Source: Alphaproteobacteria bacterium
Lineage (GTDB): Bacteria; Pseudomonadota; Alphaproteobacteria; Micropepsales; Micropepsaceae
Length of the DNA: 64,000 bases
Reading direction: 5' to 3'
Assembly (NCBI GenBank): GCA_025924715.1
Contig: JAICHV010000004.1
Coordinates: 45,679 to 109,678 of the forward strand
Positions 8,176 to 17,087 of the stretch are shown in pieces. Position 1 is the stretch's first letter; each line of letters starts with the position of its first letter. The translations under genes were made by a program, and so were the position numbers. The notes under the pieces were generated by a model. That model was not told the origin of the DNA. It was given only the letters and a program-made list of their open reading frames with translations, and searched no databases.

Positions 8176-9750
8176 TCAAGGCTCCTTGCCATAAGGTTCG
8201 TCGGGCCAACCTGGGAGCAGTTCGTACACCGTTCCAGCTGAGGATTTTTCTATTGGTTTTACCGTATGGAACGAAATCTCGTGCTCGCCCAGAGGGACAC
8301 CTACCAATTCGACGCATTTTTCCTTCGAGAAACGGGCTTCTGCTTCAGTCCGATTCAGGGTGTGGTCGAAGTTCATGAACTGCCGTAAGGCAGTATGATA
8401 GGTCACGAAATCCGGATAGGCCCGTGCCAAAGAGGAGCCGAAGCGATAGCCCGCCGTCATGTTTCCGAAGAATAAATTAAATTCGGGGTCGTCAGCGCCA
8501 TAATAGGGCACAAGAAGGCATCCGCGTTGCTTAACCTCCTGTTGCAGGCGGTGATTTGTATTGTTGAAAGTGACATCGGATAACAGCGCTGCTCGCGTCT
8601 TCTCGAAGCCCCAGGTTGACATTGCCACCGCCGCTGCCAGCCAAAGCGCGGACATGCGGATAGAGTTCGAAACCAGGCTAACCAATAATGTGTTACCCAG
8701 CGCAACGAACGGTAATACCGGCACAAGATAATAAGGGCGGGGCTGCTTGGCGACCAACAAGATTTCCGCGACGATGACCAGCACGGTAACCAGTAACGCC
8801 CGGTAGACCTTTCCCGGCAACGGCTTACGCAAAACGCTGAACAGGAACAGGCAGAACAGAAAAAGAGTCACACTTAGGAACGTTTCGCCTGCACCTCCGA
8901 AAAGGATTTGAATATTATTCCATAAATCGGTGGCCGAAACGAAGCCCGATTGACCCCCACCATATTCCCCTCGATGTGTCGCGATATGGATATAGCCGCG
9001 GACCATTTGATAAAAATGGAACATGGCAGGTAACAAAAAGAAGGCGGCGCTCAGCACGGCGGCGATCAATGCGGCGATCCGTGCCTTGCCATTATCAAGA
9101 AATAGCATCGCCAGCAAGAGCGGGGCGGATGTCACCTTGGCAGTCAGGCAAAACCCGATGACGACGCCCAGCATGATTGAATAGTTTCGCGTTTGGGGAA
9201 AGTTCTTCGGATCCAATGCGCATCGGGCTATCAAACCCGCCAGCACCAGCGCACCCGCAAAAAGCACAGGTTCAGGCATAATGCGGTGGAAAATGAAACG
9301 CGGCGCATAAGAGGTGAACATAACGGCAATGCCGACAGCCGCGGCAGCGATTGGGGCGCCACCCTGCCTTATGCACCGGCAGAAAAACAGCAGGGCACCT
9401 AGAATACCGGTTCCAAAAACGGCGTTTACTGCCTCCATGTAGAACAGCGGATGTCGCAACACGTGATCTTGGATAGTGTCCAAACCGTGGGCTGGCAGTG
9501 TCACCAGCCAGGTGATGGCGATGATGACTGCAATGAGCATTTGGATTGGTGTACCCGGATGATCGACGTGGGATGGCGCGTGGCCGATTACGATGTCGAG
9601 ACCGTTGAGGAGATACGCATAATCCGGATCGGCAGTGAATGAGCCGAGCAGGTGGTCAATCAGCCAAGCACACACCAGGAACGAGACGGCGATACAAACA
9701 TAAACTAGGAGATCAATGTCCCGGGGCAACGCCCGTTGTTGGATCTTCAT
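8176..9750 (-). CDS. Polytopic membrane protein, putative GT-C glycosyltransferase
   Basis: 524 residues with about ten to eleven hydrophobic segments. After the first membrane helix there is an acidic DPDYAYLLNG stretch and then HVDHPGTP, which resemble the first periplasmic loop of GT-C enzymes that use polyprenyl-phosphate sugars. The C-terminal 130 residues are mostly soluble. It would act on the periplasmic side of the inner membrane, but the fold assignment is by pattern only. A strong AGGAG site precedes the ATG. Just upstream is a perfect 16-bp palindrome in the gap to the gene before it. Confidence 0.65.
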   Translation of the reverse strand: MKIQQRALPRDIDLLVYVCIAVSFLVCAWLIDHLLGSFTADPDYAYLLNGLDIVIGHAPSHVDHPGTPIQMLIAVIIAITWLVTLPAHGLDTIQDHVLRHPLFYMEAVNAVFGTGILGALLFFCRCIRQGGAPIAAAAVGIAVMFTSYAPRFIFHRIMPEPVLFAGALVLAGLIARCALDPKNFPQTRNYSIMLGVVIGFCLTAKVTSAPLLLAMLFLDNGKARIAALIAAVLSAAFFLLPAMFHFYQMVRGYIHIATHRGEYGGGQSGFVSATDLWNNIQILFGGAGETFLSVTLFLFCLFLFSVLRKPLPGKVYRALLVTVLVIVAEILLVAKQPRPYYLVPVLPFVALGNTLLVSLVSNSIRMSALWLAAAVAMSTWGFEKTRAALLSDVTFNNTNHRLQQEVKQRGCLLVPYYGADDPEFNLFFGNMTAGYRFGSSLARAYPDFVTYHTALRQFMNFDHTLNRTEAEARFSKEKCVELVGVPLGEHEISFHTVKPIEKSSAGTVYELLPGWPDEPYGKEP

Positions 9751-9774
9751 GTTGCTCCTTCCTGCGAGACAGCC

Positions 9775-9790
9775 GATTAAACGTTTAATC
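9775..9790. promoter_or_regulatory. 16-bp perfect palindrome, LacI-type operator candidate
   Basis: GATTAAACGTTTAATC is a perfect even palindrome with a central CG, the form bound by LacI/GalR-family repressors. It sits in the 48-bp gap between two genes of the minus-strand sugar operon, 24 bases before the downstream ATG. The right half contains TTTAAT, which could be a -10 element reading leftwards. No T-run follows, so a terminator is unlikely. No LacI-family gene is in the window. Confidence 0.5.
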
Positions 9791-9798
9791 TCAATGCC

Positions 9799-11013
9799 TT
9801 ATACAAAAGTCGTTTCGAGAATCGCAGCCTGCGCGATTTTTAGAATTCCGCCGGCTGACCGGTGGATATCGAAATGGCGTTCTGCGTAAGTTCGCCCCCC
9901 CCCACCGAGTGCCACTTGCAACTGGGGATCGTCAAGAACCTGTTCGATCCGTCGAATGAAGGCAGCGCTATCGCCCGGCGGCACCACGAATCCCGCGCCG
10001 GCCTCGACGATAATGCGCGCCGCCAGATTGGTAGCCGGCAGCGCCGCCACTACCGGCCTACCCGCGCAGAGGAAGGAAAGCACTTTGGACGGCACAGAAT
10101 AGTCGGCCGCTTGTGGCTCGATGATGGCTACCAAAATGCTGGCTGATGCCAGCATGGCCGGTAGCTGGGCGTGCGCCTGCCATGATAGTAGGGTCATGTT
10201 CCCAAGGCCCCGCGCCTGGGCCTCGCGGCGCAGGAAGGTTGCACCAAGCCCCTCCGTCGCAACGACGATCTGGACGTCAGCCCGCTGGCGCTGCTGGAAA
10301 TGCGAGGCTGCATCCAGCAGGATGATCGGGTTGTGTTTGAGCCCGAGCGTGCCCGCATAGAGCACGATTTTTTTTCCCGCCAAGTCATGGGCCCGGGACC
10401 ATTCATTTTCCTGCGGCATAGGCCTGATTTCTTCTAGGGAGCCCCAGTTTTCGATAACGGTGATCTTGTCCGGTGGCACACCAAGCCCCACCAAGTGAGA
10501 CCGGAAATCTCCAGTGATCGAGATCACGTGCTGGGCACGGGCGGCGAAGCGGCGTTCCTTTTCCCGGTAGAGATGCGCTGCCAATTTTGCGGCGAACGGG
10601 GACCAGCGCGTTAGAACGCTGCGAATGCCCAGGCTGTAAATGTCCTGTAGCCACCATACCAGCGGCAGAGTCGCCGGAACCAGCCTCCGCACCATATCGA
10701 GCACGTCGTTTGGGGTAGTACTAAGGAACACCACATCAGGCGCCGCGGCGATAATAGCCGCCGCGAGCGAGCGCCCATAGCGACGTTCGGCAAATATACG
10801 GTGGACAAAGCTGTATTTGTCCAGTGACCCCGGCTGCCCGATCGGCAGAATCGTGAGCTGGCTTGGATCCGTCCGCCTCGGTTGCACGGGCCCGCGCGGA
10901 GACTCAATTGCCGCCGAATAGGTATAGATGACCTCGTGGCCCTGACGTGCAAGTTCACGAGACAATTCGATTCCGAATGCGTGACCGGAATATTCGTGGA
11001 TGAAGAGCTTCAC
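9799..11013 (-). CDS. Glycosyltransferase family 4 (WcaI/WbuB-like)
   Basis: 404 residues from a GTG at 11013; the frame stays open for 35 more codons, but the family begins at KLFIHEYSGHAFGIEL. The N-terminal half is the Glyco_transf_4 acceptor domain and the C-terminal half a Glycos_transf_1 domain with SVPSKVLSFLCAGRPVVA, the nucleotide-sugar-binding segment. GT4 enzymes of this type build repeat units on undecaprenyl diphosphate. The gene carries a nine-C run at 9895-9903 (Gly codons near the C-terminus) and an eight-T run at 10368-10375. It is the first gene of the leftward operon, divergent from the next gene with about 140 bases between. Confidence 0.87.
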   Translation of the reverse strand: MKLFIHEYSGHAFGIELSRELARQGHEVIYTYSAAIESPRGPVQPRRTDPSQLTILPIGQPGSLDKYSFVHRIFAERRYGRSLAAAIIAAAPDVVFLSTTPNDVLDMVRRLVPATLPLVWWLQDIYSLGIRSVLTRWSPFAAKLAAHLYREKERRFAARAQHVISITGDFRSHLVGLGVPPDKITVIENWGSLEEIRPMPQENEWSRAHDLAGKKIVLYAGTLGLKHNPIILLDAASHFQQRQRADVQIVVATEGLGATFLRREAQARGLGNMTLLSWQAHAQLPAMLASASILVAIIEPQAADYSVPSKVLSFLCAGRPVVAALPATNLAARIIVEAGAGFVVPPGDSAAFIRRIEQVLDDPQLQVALGGGGRTYAERHFDIHRSAGGILKIAQAAILETTFV

Positions 11014-11155
11014 AGCGGAGTCGCGACCTTTCGTCCAGACGATGAACGACAAATTTTTTGTCCGGTCAACGGTCGGCCGCCGGCACGAGCCGCTGCGGGG
11101 CTCGACATCGGCCCGCACTAATGCGATGCAGTTTTGCAGCTTTACGGAATATGAT

Positions 11156-12250
11156 ATGGCCGATCGGCCTACAGTCCCTGTGGTGATTGGACCATTTCCC
11201 GGGCCCCTTCATGGCGTCTCGGTGATCGATGCCGAATTGTTGCGACGGCTTCAGGTCGCGGGAGCCGCGGTCCTGCGAATCGACCTTTCTCCTGGCCGCA
11301 GAGAGAGGGGTCTTGTTTACCACCTGTTCCGGGCAGGCCGGACGTTGGCGGGTATTGCGGCAATGGCCCTGGCGGTGCGTCGGGGTAATCCACGTTTTCT
11401 AATTAGTCTCGATGGCGGGCTGGGCCTCATATACAATATCGCGCTGGTGACCACCGCCCGGCTGATCGGCAGACCTGTTTTGCTCTACCACCACAGCACC
11501 AACTATGTCCTGCGGGACAGCGCACTGATGCGCCGGCTGCTCAAGATTGCAGGGGCGACTAGCCCCCAAGTCTTTTGCAGTAAAAAAATGGCAGAGCTGT
11601 TTGAAGTTCGCTATGGACCCGACAATTGCCGCCTGATCGTGAGCAATGCGGCCTGGGTGGAAACGGTTCCGGTTGGAGACGGATCCTCCGGCGGCTTGCG
11701 GCTGGGCTATTTAAGCGCTTTGACCACGGATAAAGGACTGGGGCGAGCCATCGACACGCTTCGCCTCTTGCGGCGCCGCGGGCTCACCGCGGAATTGCTC
11801 ATTGCCGGCTCGGGGGGCGGCATTGCCGCGCAAAGGCTGTTGACTGACGCCGTCGCCGAACTCGGTCCGGCGCTTGTCATTTGCGGAACTCTCGCGGGAG
11901 CGCGGAAGTGGGATTTCTATCGCAACCTCGATATTTTCCTTTTCCCTTCGCTTTACCCTCACGAAACCCAGTCCCTCGTGGTTCCCGAGGCCATGGCGGC
12001 AGGCACGCCGGTCGTTGCTTATGATCACCGGTTTGTCGGTGAGCTCGTGGGCGTGGAGGGCGGGCTGCTGGTCCCACTCCACCAGGACTTCGCGGCCGCG
12101 GCTGTGGATTACATTGCCGCCGGCTGCGATGGCCAGGTCCGGCGTGAACGCCGCGCGCGCGCCAGGAGAACCTTCCTGGCGGAGCAGGCCGAGGCTGCTC
12201 GGCAATTTGATGATCTGGTAGCTTGGGCGCTTAACCGAGGCCCGAAATGA
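11156..12250 (+). CDS. Glycosyltransferase family 4
   Basis: 364 residues from the ATG at 11156 (MADRPTVPVV). In-frame ATGs further upstream exist (for example 11126), but the homologous part starts here and GGAA lies a few bases before it. The protein begins with PFPGPLHGVSVID, as in many GT4 enzymes, and has the C-terminal LFPSLYPHETQSLVVPEAMAAGTPVV motif region with the paired Glu residues that bind the nucleotide sugar. The stop overlaps the ATG of the following GT2 gene, so the two are coupled. Confidence 0.85.
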   Translation: MADRPTVPVVIGPFPGPLHGVSVIDAELLRRLQVAGAAVLRIDLSPGRRERGLVYHLFRAGRTLAGIAAMALAVRRGNPRFLISLDGGLGLIYNIALVTTARLIGRPVLLYHHSTNYVLRDSALMRRLLKIAGATSPQVFCSKKMAELFEVRYGPDNCRLIVSNAAWVETVPVGDGSSGGLRLGYLSALTTDKGLGRAIDTLRLLRRRGLTAELLIAGSGGGIAAQRLLTDAVAELGPALVICGTLAGARKWDFYRNLDIFLFPSLYPHETQSLVVPEAMAAGTPVVAYDHRFVGELVGVEGGLLVPLHQDFAAAAVDYIAAGCDGQVRRERRARARRTFLAEQAEAARQFDDLVAWALNRGPK

Positions 12251-13041
12251 CTGGCCCTAAAGTTTCGGTCGTGACCGTCAACCACAACATGGCTGCCACC
12301 CTCGGGCGGACAATGGAAAGCGTGTTGGGGCAGGATTATCCTGATTTCGAACTGATTGTGGTCGACGGCGCTTCAACCGACGGCAGTCGCAACATCATCG
12401 CCTCCTATAGCGGTCGGCTTGCCTATTGGGTGAGCGAGCCGGACCGCAATCTTTATGACGCGATGAACAAGGGCGTTGCGGAAGCGAAGGGGGAGTGGGT
12501 GCTCTTCATGAACGCCGGCGACTGTTTTGCGACGCCTAATGTTTTGTCAGAAGTATTTGGTCAGGATCATGTCGATAGCGACATGGTGTACGGGCATCAT
12601 ATTCGCTGTTATCCAGGGCGGCAGATCGAACGCCTTGTCCTGGCGGAGCGCCCTTCGGTCCTTCCCCGCCGCATGCCATGCTCCCATCAAGCGCTTTTTA
12701 CTCGGCGGAGCCTGCTGATCGAACATGCTTTCGAGATCGGCCTCCTGGCCGCAGATTATGAATTTATGCTCGCCGCTTATGCTGGGGGAAGGCGTTTCAA
12801 ACAGGTTGATTGCGTCGTTGCTCTGACGGAAATGGAGGGGCGAAGCGACCTTGAACGGTCCAAGATGCTTAGGCAGAGATGTGTCATCCTACGTCGGCAT
12901 GGATTTTGGAATTTTGGACTGGCTGTGTATTATTTCGGCCTACTGGCGCGCGCCAGGTTAGCGTGTGTGGCAAAGCAGATCCTGCCACGGCCTGTCACCA
13001 ATTGGATATTGCGCCACCGTCGTATCAGCGGGTTGGGTTAG
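12247..13041 (+). CDS. Glycosyltransferase family 2 (WcaE-like)
   Basis: 264 residues with a complete GT-A core. The N-terminus VSVVTVNHNMAATLGRTMES, then VDGASTDGS near 38-46, SEPDRNLYDAMNKG near 64-77 and FMNAGD near 89-94 match the WcaE/colanic-acid type of GT2, which transfers a hexose or fucose to a lipid-linked acceptor. Its end overlaps the end of the convergent acetyltransferase gene by four bases. With the gene before it, it forms a two-gene rightward unit inside an otherwise leftward region. Confidence 0.87.
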   Translation: MTGPKVSVVTVNHNMAATLGRTMESVLGQDYPDFELIVVDGASTDGSRNIIASYSGRLAYWVSEPDRNLYDAMNKGVAEAKGEWVLFMNAGDCFATPNVLSEVFGQDHVDSDMVYGHHIRCYPGRQIERLVLAERPSVLPRRMPCSHQALFTRRSLLIEHAFEIGLLAADYEFMLAAYAGGRRFKQVDCVVALTEMEGRSDLERSKMLRQRCVILRRHGFWNFGLAVYYFGLLARARLACVAKQILPRPVTNWILRHRRISGLG

Positions 13042-13607
13042 ACCATGAAACGTTCGCCGACCGACTTGGCGGGACTGCCAATCGCGACCATGTTGGCGGC
13101 AATATTGGAAAAGACGCTGCTACGGGCGCCGATTACGGCGCCATCGCCAATCGTAACACCTGGTGCGACGAAAACATCTGCGGCAATCCAGACCTGCGTG
13201 CCGACTGTGATGCCGGGCGCCACGATCGGAAAATCTGCCTGCCGGTGGTCGTGGGTTGCACCGCATAGATAACTGTGCTGGGAAATCACGCTGTCGGCGC
13301 CGATGCGTATCGGCCCCAGGCTGTAAAGCTCCGAATGGTCCCCGATCCAGCAATAATCGCCGATTTCAGTTTTCCATGGATAGGTGACCCGCGCCGAAGG
13401 ACGCACTCGCACCCCTTTGCCGATTCTCGCGCCAAAGCAGCGCAGCAGGAACCTCCGCCAGCCATAGAGCGGTTGTGGCGAGCAGCCGAAGATGGTTGCC
13501 TGCACGACCTGCCACAGCAACACTGTGGCGGTGGAGCGGCCGCGAAACCCGGCCGGAAGTCGAAACTGGCTCAGACGCTGTATTTGTGGGCCGCCGGATT
13601 CAGCCAC
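13038..13607 (-). CDS. wcaF: WcaF-type sugar O-acetyltransferase (left-handed beta-helix)
   Basis: 189 residues. The hexapeptide repeats from about residue 85 (IGDYCWIGDHSELYSLGP, IRIGADSVISQHSYLCG, then VWIAADVFVAPGVTIGDGAVIGARS) form a left-handed beta-helix, and the GATHDH segment near 121 supplies the catalytic His typical of this class. Family members acetylate fucose or another sugar in colanic-acid-like polymers, which fits the adjacent GDP-fucose genes. The GTG start has AGGAG seven bases before it and overlaps the fcl stop by eight bases. Confidence 0.85.
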   Translation of the reverse strand: MAESGGPQIQRLSQFRLPAGFRGRSTATVLLWQVVQATIFGCSPQPLYGWRRFLLRCFGARIGKGVRVRPSARVTYPWKTEIGDYCWIGDHSELYSLGPIRIGADSVISQHSYLCGATHDHRQADFPIVAPGITVGTQVWIAADVFVAPGVTIGDGAVIGARSSVFSNIAANMVAIGSPAKSVGERFMV

Positions 13608-14553
13608 GAACCCGCTCCTGCTGCAGAAACCAGCTATAGGTTTGCGTCAATCCCGCTTCTAGGGAAACGGCGGGAGACCAACCCAACGCACTTATTTTGG
13701 CATTGGACATCAATTTTTGCGGCGTGCCATCAGGTTTGGAAGTGTCATGCGTCAATGTGCCATCAAAACCAACTACCTTCATCACCGCGCGGCCCAGCTC
13801 GTCGATGGTCAGGTCGGTACCTGATCCCACATTCACATGCTCAAGATCCGAGTGGCGTTGCATCAAAAAAACCAACGCGTCAGCGCAATCGTCGACATGG
13901 AGGAATTCGCGCCGGGGTGTGCCGCTGCCCCAAATCGTCAGGCTGGATTGCCCGTCCCTTTTTGCTTCATGCGCTTTGCGCAGCAAGGCCGGGATGACGT
14001 GGGAGTTTTGAAGGTTGAAATTGTCACCCGGTCCATAGAGGTTGGTCGGCATCGCCGAGATAAAATCGCAGCCATGCTGGCTACGAAACGCTTGGCAAAG
14101 CTTGATGCCGGCGATCTTCGCAATTGCATATGCCTCGTTGGTGGGCTCGAGCGGTCCGCTCATCAGCGCATTCTCTGGAATAGGCTGAGGTGCGTACTTC
14201 GGATAGATGCAGGATGAACCCAGAAAACATAGTTTTTCGACCCCCGCCTCGAACGCGGCCCGTATGATCGAAGCCTCGATCATCAAATTGTCGTAAAGAA
14301 AGTCCGCCGGATAGGTGTCGTTGGCCACGATGCCGCCCACCTTTGCCGCGGCCAGAAAGACCGCCTGTGGCCTGTTCGCCCGGGTCCATTCGCTCACAGC
14401 TTTGCCGTCGCGCAGATCCAGCACGCCGCGCGCCACTGTCAGGATCGTGCAATTTTCCGATTGCAGACGCCGTATGAGCGCCGACCCTACCATGCCGCGA
14501 TGGCCGGCCACCCAAATCCGTTTGCCGGCCAAGCTGTAGGGCGCGGCTTTCAT
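13600..14553 (-). CDS. fcl: GDP-L-fucose synthase
   Basis: 317 residues, the normal length for the epimerase/reductase that turns GDP-4-keto-6-deoxy-mannose into GDP-L-fucose with NADPH. The SDR signature is complete: AGHRGMVG at 16-23 for the cofactor, LGSSCIYP at 111-118 with the catalytic Ser, and Y142-x3-K146 in YAIAK. It follows gmd with a four-base overlap (ATGA), and the product is likely used by the transferases and acetyltransferase nearby. Confidence 0.95.
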   Translation of the reverse strand: MKAAPYSLAGKRIWVAGHRGMVGSALIRRLQSENCTILTVARGVLDLRDGKAVSEWTRANRPQAVFLAAAKVGGIVANDTYPADFLYDNLMIEASIIRAAFEAGVEKLCFLGSSCIYPKYAPQPIPENALMSGPLEPTNEAYAIAKIAGIKLCQAFRSQHGCDFISAMPTNLYGPGDNFNLQNSHVIPALLRKAHEAKRDGQSSLTIWGSGTPRREFLHVDDCADALVFLMQRHSDLEHVNVGSGTDLTIDELGRAVMKVVGFDGTLTHDTSKPDGTPQKLMSNAKISALGWSPAVSLEAGLTQTYSWFLQQERVRG

Positions 14554-15608
14554 AAATTGCGCTGTCCCTCGATCAAAACTTTCTTAAGGTCTGAGACGAC
14601 CATGTTCTCGACCAATTGCGGGAAGGTAATTTCGTGTTTCCATCCCAGCAGGCTGCGTGCCTTGGTTGGGTCGCCGAGCAGCAATTCCACCTCGGTCGGG
14701 CGGAAATAGCGCGAGTCGACCCTTACCAGCACGCGACCGGTTTTTTCATCCACTCCTTGCTCCTGGGTTCCCTCTCCGCGCCAGATGATTTTACAGTTAA
14801 TTTGAGAGAAAGCTAATTCTGTGAATTCGCGCACGGAATGCATCTCGCCAGTCGCCAACACGTAATCGTCGGGCTGAGGCTGCTGCAAAATCATCCACAT
14901 GCCTTTGACGTAGTCGCGGGCGTCGCCCCAATCGCGCTGGGCATCCAGGTTGCCGACGTAAAGACAGTCCTGCAAGCCGTGATGGATCGCTGCGACGGCG
15001 CGGGTGATCTTGCGGGTGACGAACGTCTCACCTCGGGTAGGACCTTCGTGGTTGAACAGTATCCCGTTCGAGGCGTGCATACCGTACGCCTCGCGATAGT
15101 TCACTGTGATCCAATAGCCATAAAGTTTGGCTGCGCCATAAGGACTGCGGGGATAAAACGGCGTGGTTTCCCGCTGTGGGGTTTCTTGGACTTTTCCATA
15201 GAGTTCGGAGGTGGACGCCTGGTAGAAACGCACCTTGGCTTCCATCTTCAAGATGCGGATCGCTTCGAGTAGTCTTAGTACCCCAATCCCGTCTGCATTA
15301 GCAGTATATTCTGCGGTCTCGAAACTGACCTGAACATGACTCTGGGCCGCAAGATTGTAAATCTCGTCCGGTTGCGTTTCCTGCACTAGGCGGATCAGGT
15401 TGGTGGCATCAGTGAGGTCGCCATAATGCAAAAAAAACTTGGTCGGCCGGCCATGGGGATCTTGATAAAGGTGGTCGATTCGTTCGGAGTTGAAGGACGA
15501 CGAGCGCCGTTTCAGTCCGTGAACGATGTAGCCTTTGGCCAGGAGAAGTTCGGCCAGCAGTGCGCCATCTTGGCCGGTCACGCCGGTGATCAAGGCAGTT
15601 TTTGTCAT
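14550..15608 (-). CDS. gmd: GDP-mannose 4,6-dehydratase
   Basis: 352 residues from the ATG at 15608. A GTG three codons upstream is also in frame but would leave only three bases after GGAG, so the ATG is preferred. TGVTGQDG at 8-15 is the NADP-binding loop, and the [11 protein letters not shown] segment gives the catalytic Tyr and Lys. It makes GDP-4-keto-6-deoxy-D-mannose from GDP-mannose, which manC (23655-25070) supplies. The stop overlaps fcl, giving the usual gmd-fcl pair. Confidence 0.95.
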   Translation of the reverse strand: MTKTALITGVTGQDGALLAELLLAKGYIVHGLKRRSSSFNSERIDHLYQDPHGRPTKFFLHYGDLTDATNLIRLVQETQPDEIYNLAAQSHVQVSFETAEYTANADGIGVLRLLEAIRILKMEAKVRFYQASTSELYGKVQETPQRETTPFYPRSPYGAAKLYGYWITVNYREAYGMHASNGILFNHEGPTRGETFVTRKITRAVAAIHHGLQDCLYVGNLDAQRDWGDARDYVKGMWMILQQPQPDDYVLATGEMHSVREFTELAFSQINCKIIWRGEGTQEQGVDEKTGRVLVRVDSRYFRPTEVELLLGDPTKARSLLGWKHEITFPQLVENMVVSDLKKVLIEGQRNL

Positions 15609-15719
15609 GATGCGCACTTACTCCAATTCGCGGCGGAGCCTGGATAATCTAAGAGCCGAGGGGTGGCAATGGCTTGTCCATCGCTCTTGGCAGCAAGGGC
15701 CGGAGAAGGTTCGTGCATT

Positions 15720-17087
15720 TCAGGAAGGCGTGGATTTCGCCAGCGGCGCGACGAACGGTGCCGGTGCGTACCCACTGCGGACATCAGCGCGGTAGTGCAT
15801 GTAATTAAGGAAATAAAGTCCGACGAACAAATAGAGATCCATCGAAAAATAGGCGCCGTACCGTCCCATACGGAGCAGGAAGAAGGGAAGCAGAGCGTTC
15901 CGGATTTCGAGATGGCGCGGCCCCTTCACCCTGGAGCAGACAATCAGGAATCCGACCAGGCAGCCAAATCCCAGAACGCCGAGCTCGGCCGCCGTGCGAA
16001 AAAACAGGGAAGCCGCGTCATACATGTTGAGCATCACGATATCGGGATCGTCGTTTTTGAGCACGGGCACATACTGAAGATACTGGTACTGATAGCCGCC
16101 GATTCCGACCCCGATCAGGGGATGTTTGATGACCGTCATGACCGCGACGTAGGCATTGGCAAGCACGGCGAAAGTGCTGGCGTTTAGATGCTGAAGGTCC
16201 CAAAATGCTATTCCGAGGGCCGTATCCACCACGCGAAGACGAAAATTCGCGCTTAGCACGAACACGGCCGCCAGGGCGCCAATCCCCAGCAAGACAAGGC
16301 CAAACATCCGCCACAGGTTGAGGCGCGGCAGGAAGGCAAAAAAGCCGACAAGGAACAGCCCCACCCAGCCCAGGGAGGAATCGGCTAAAATGTAGCAGAC
16401 CAAAAAGATCGCGAGTTCGAGACCATAGCCCCCCTTACGAAGCTGTGCGCTCAAATATATCCCGATTGCCGGCAAAGTCAGGTACACGAAAAATGAAGGC
16501 TCTGGTAAAATCGAATGAAGCCTTGTTTGCACGGTCTGGGAAAGAAGATGCAGGCTGCGCCCCGCAAAATCTATGATCCCCCAAACCGCGACCAGAAGCG
16601 CCGCTCGGGTATATACTGCCATCCATCGCGGCAAGGAAATGCCGGCGGTGGTCAGCATGCTGAAATAATAGCAGGAGAATACTAGGATGCCGATGATCTG
16701 CTGCACAATCGCAAAAACAGGCGTGCCCGACGATGCCGCAGCAATCAGGCTTATTAGCATGACCGCTCCGACCAACATCGCATGGTTACGATGGATCAAA
16801 AGGCGGTTCATAACGAGAAGGATGGCGCTATTAGCGACGACGATCGGGTAGCCGTAGAAAACGTCGACCCCCTTGTGAAACCATGGGGTGCTGAGGAAAA
16901 GGCTTAGAACCGTGGAATAAACCAGATAATTGTGGAGCAGCATCTCTGCGCTCCAACTGCGGTTCAACAACCCTTCGATGTGTGCGTGCAGGTTCGGAAA
17001 GCGTCGGCCAAAAGCAGTATAAAGAACCGCGGGATCGGCGGTGTAGAGAATCGCGCGCCTTAAACTTTCGTCCAAAGCCGTCTCCAC
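15720..17087 (-). CDS. Wzy-like O-antigen/exopolysaccharide polymerase
   Basis: 455 residues with about ten to twelve hydrophobic segments and one long periplasmic-type loop near 320-360 that includes HPLIGVGIGGYQYQYLQYV. That loop pattern (a G-G-Y motif after the penultimate helices) is typical of O-antigen ligase/polymerase-like proteins. Position directly after the Wzz-like gene supports a polymerase role over a ligase role, but sequence alone cannot separate them. The GTG start overlaps the end of the wzz-like gene by 28 bases. A 111-base gap follows before gmd. Confidence 0.75.
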   Translation of the reverse strand: METALDESLRRAILYTADPAVLYTAFGRRFPNLHAHIEGLLNRSWSAEMLLHNYLVYSTVLSLFLSTPWFHKGVDVFYGYPIVVANSAILLVMNRLLIHRNHAMLVGAVMLISLIAAASSGTPVFAIVQQIIGILVFSCYYFSMLTTAGISLPRWMAVYTRAALLVAVWGIIDFAGRSLHLLSQTVQTRLHSILPEPSFFVYLTLPAIGIYLSAQLRKGGYGLELAIFLVCYILADSSLGWVGLFLVGFFAFLPRLNLWRMFGLVLLGIGALAAVFVLSANFRLRVVDTALGIAFWDLQHLNASTFAVLANAYVAVMTVIKHPLIGVGIGGYQYQYLQYVPVLKNDDPDIVMLNMYDAASLFFRTAAELGVLGFGCLVGFLIVCSRVKGPRHLEIRNALLPFFLLRMGRYGAYFSMDLYLFVGLYFLNYMHYRADVRSGYAPAPFVAPLAKSTPS

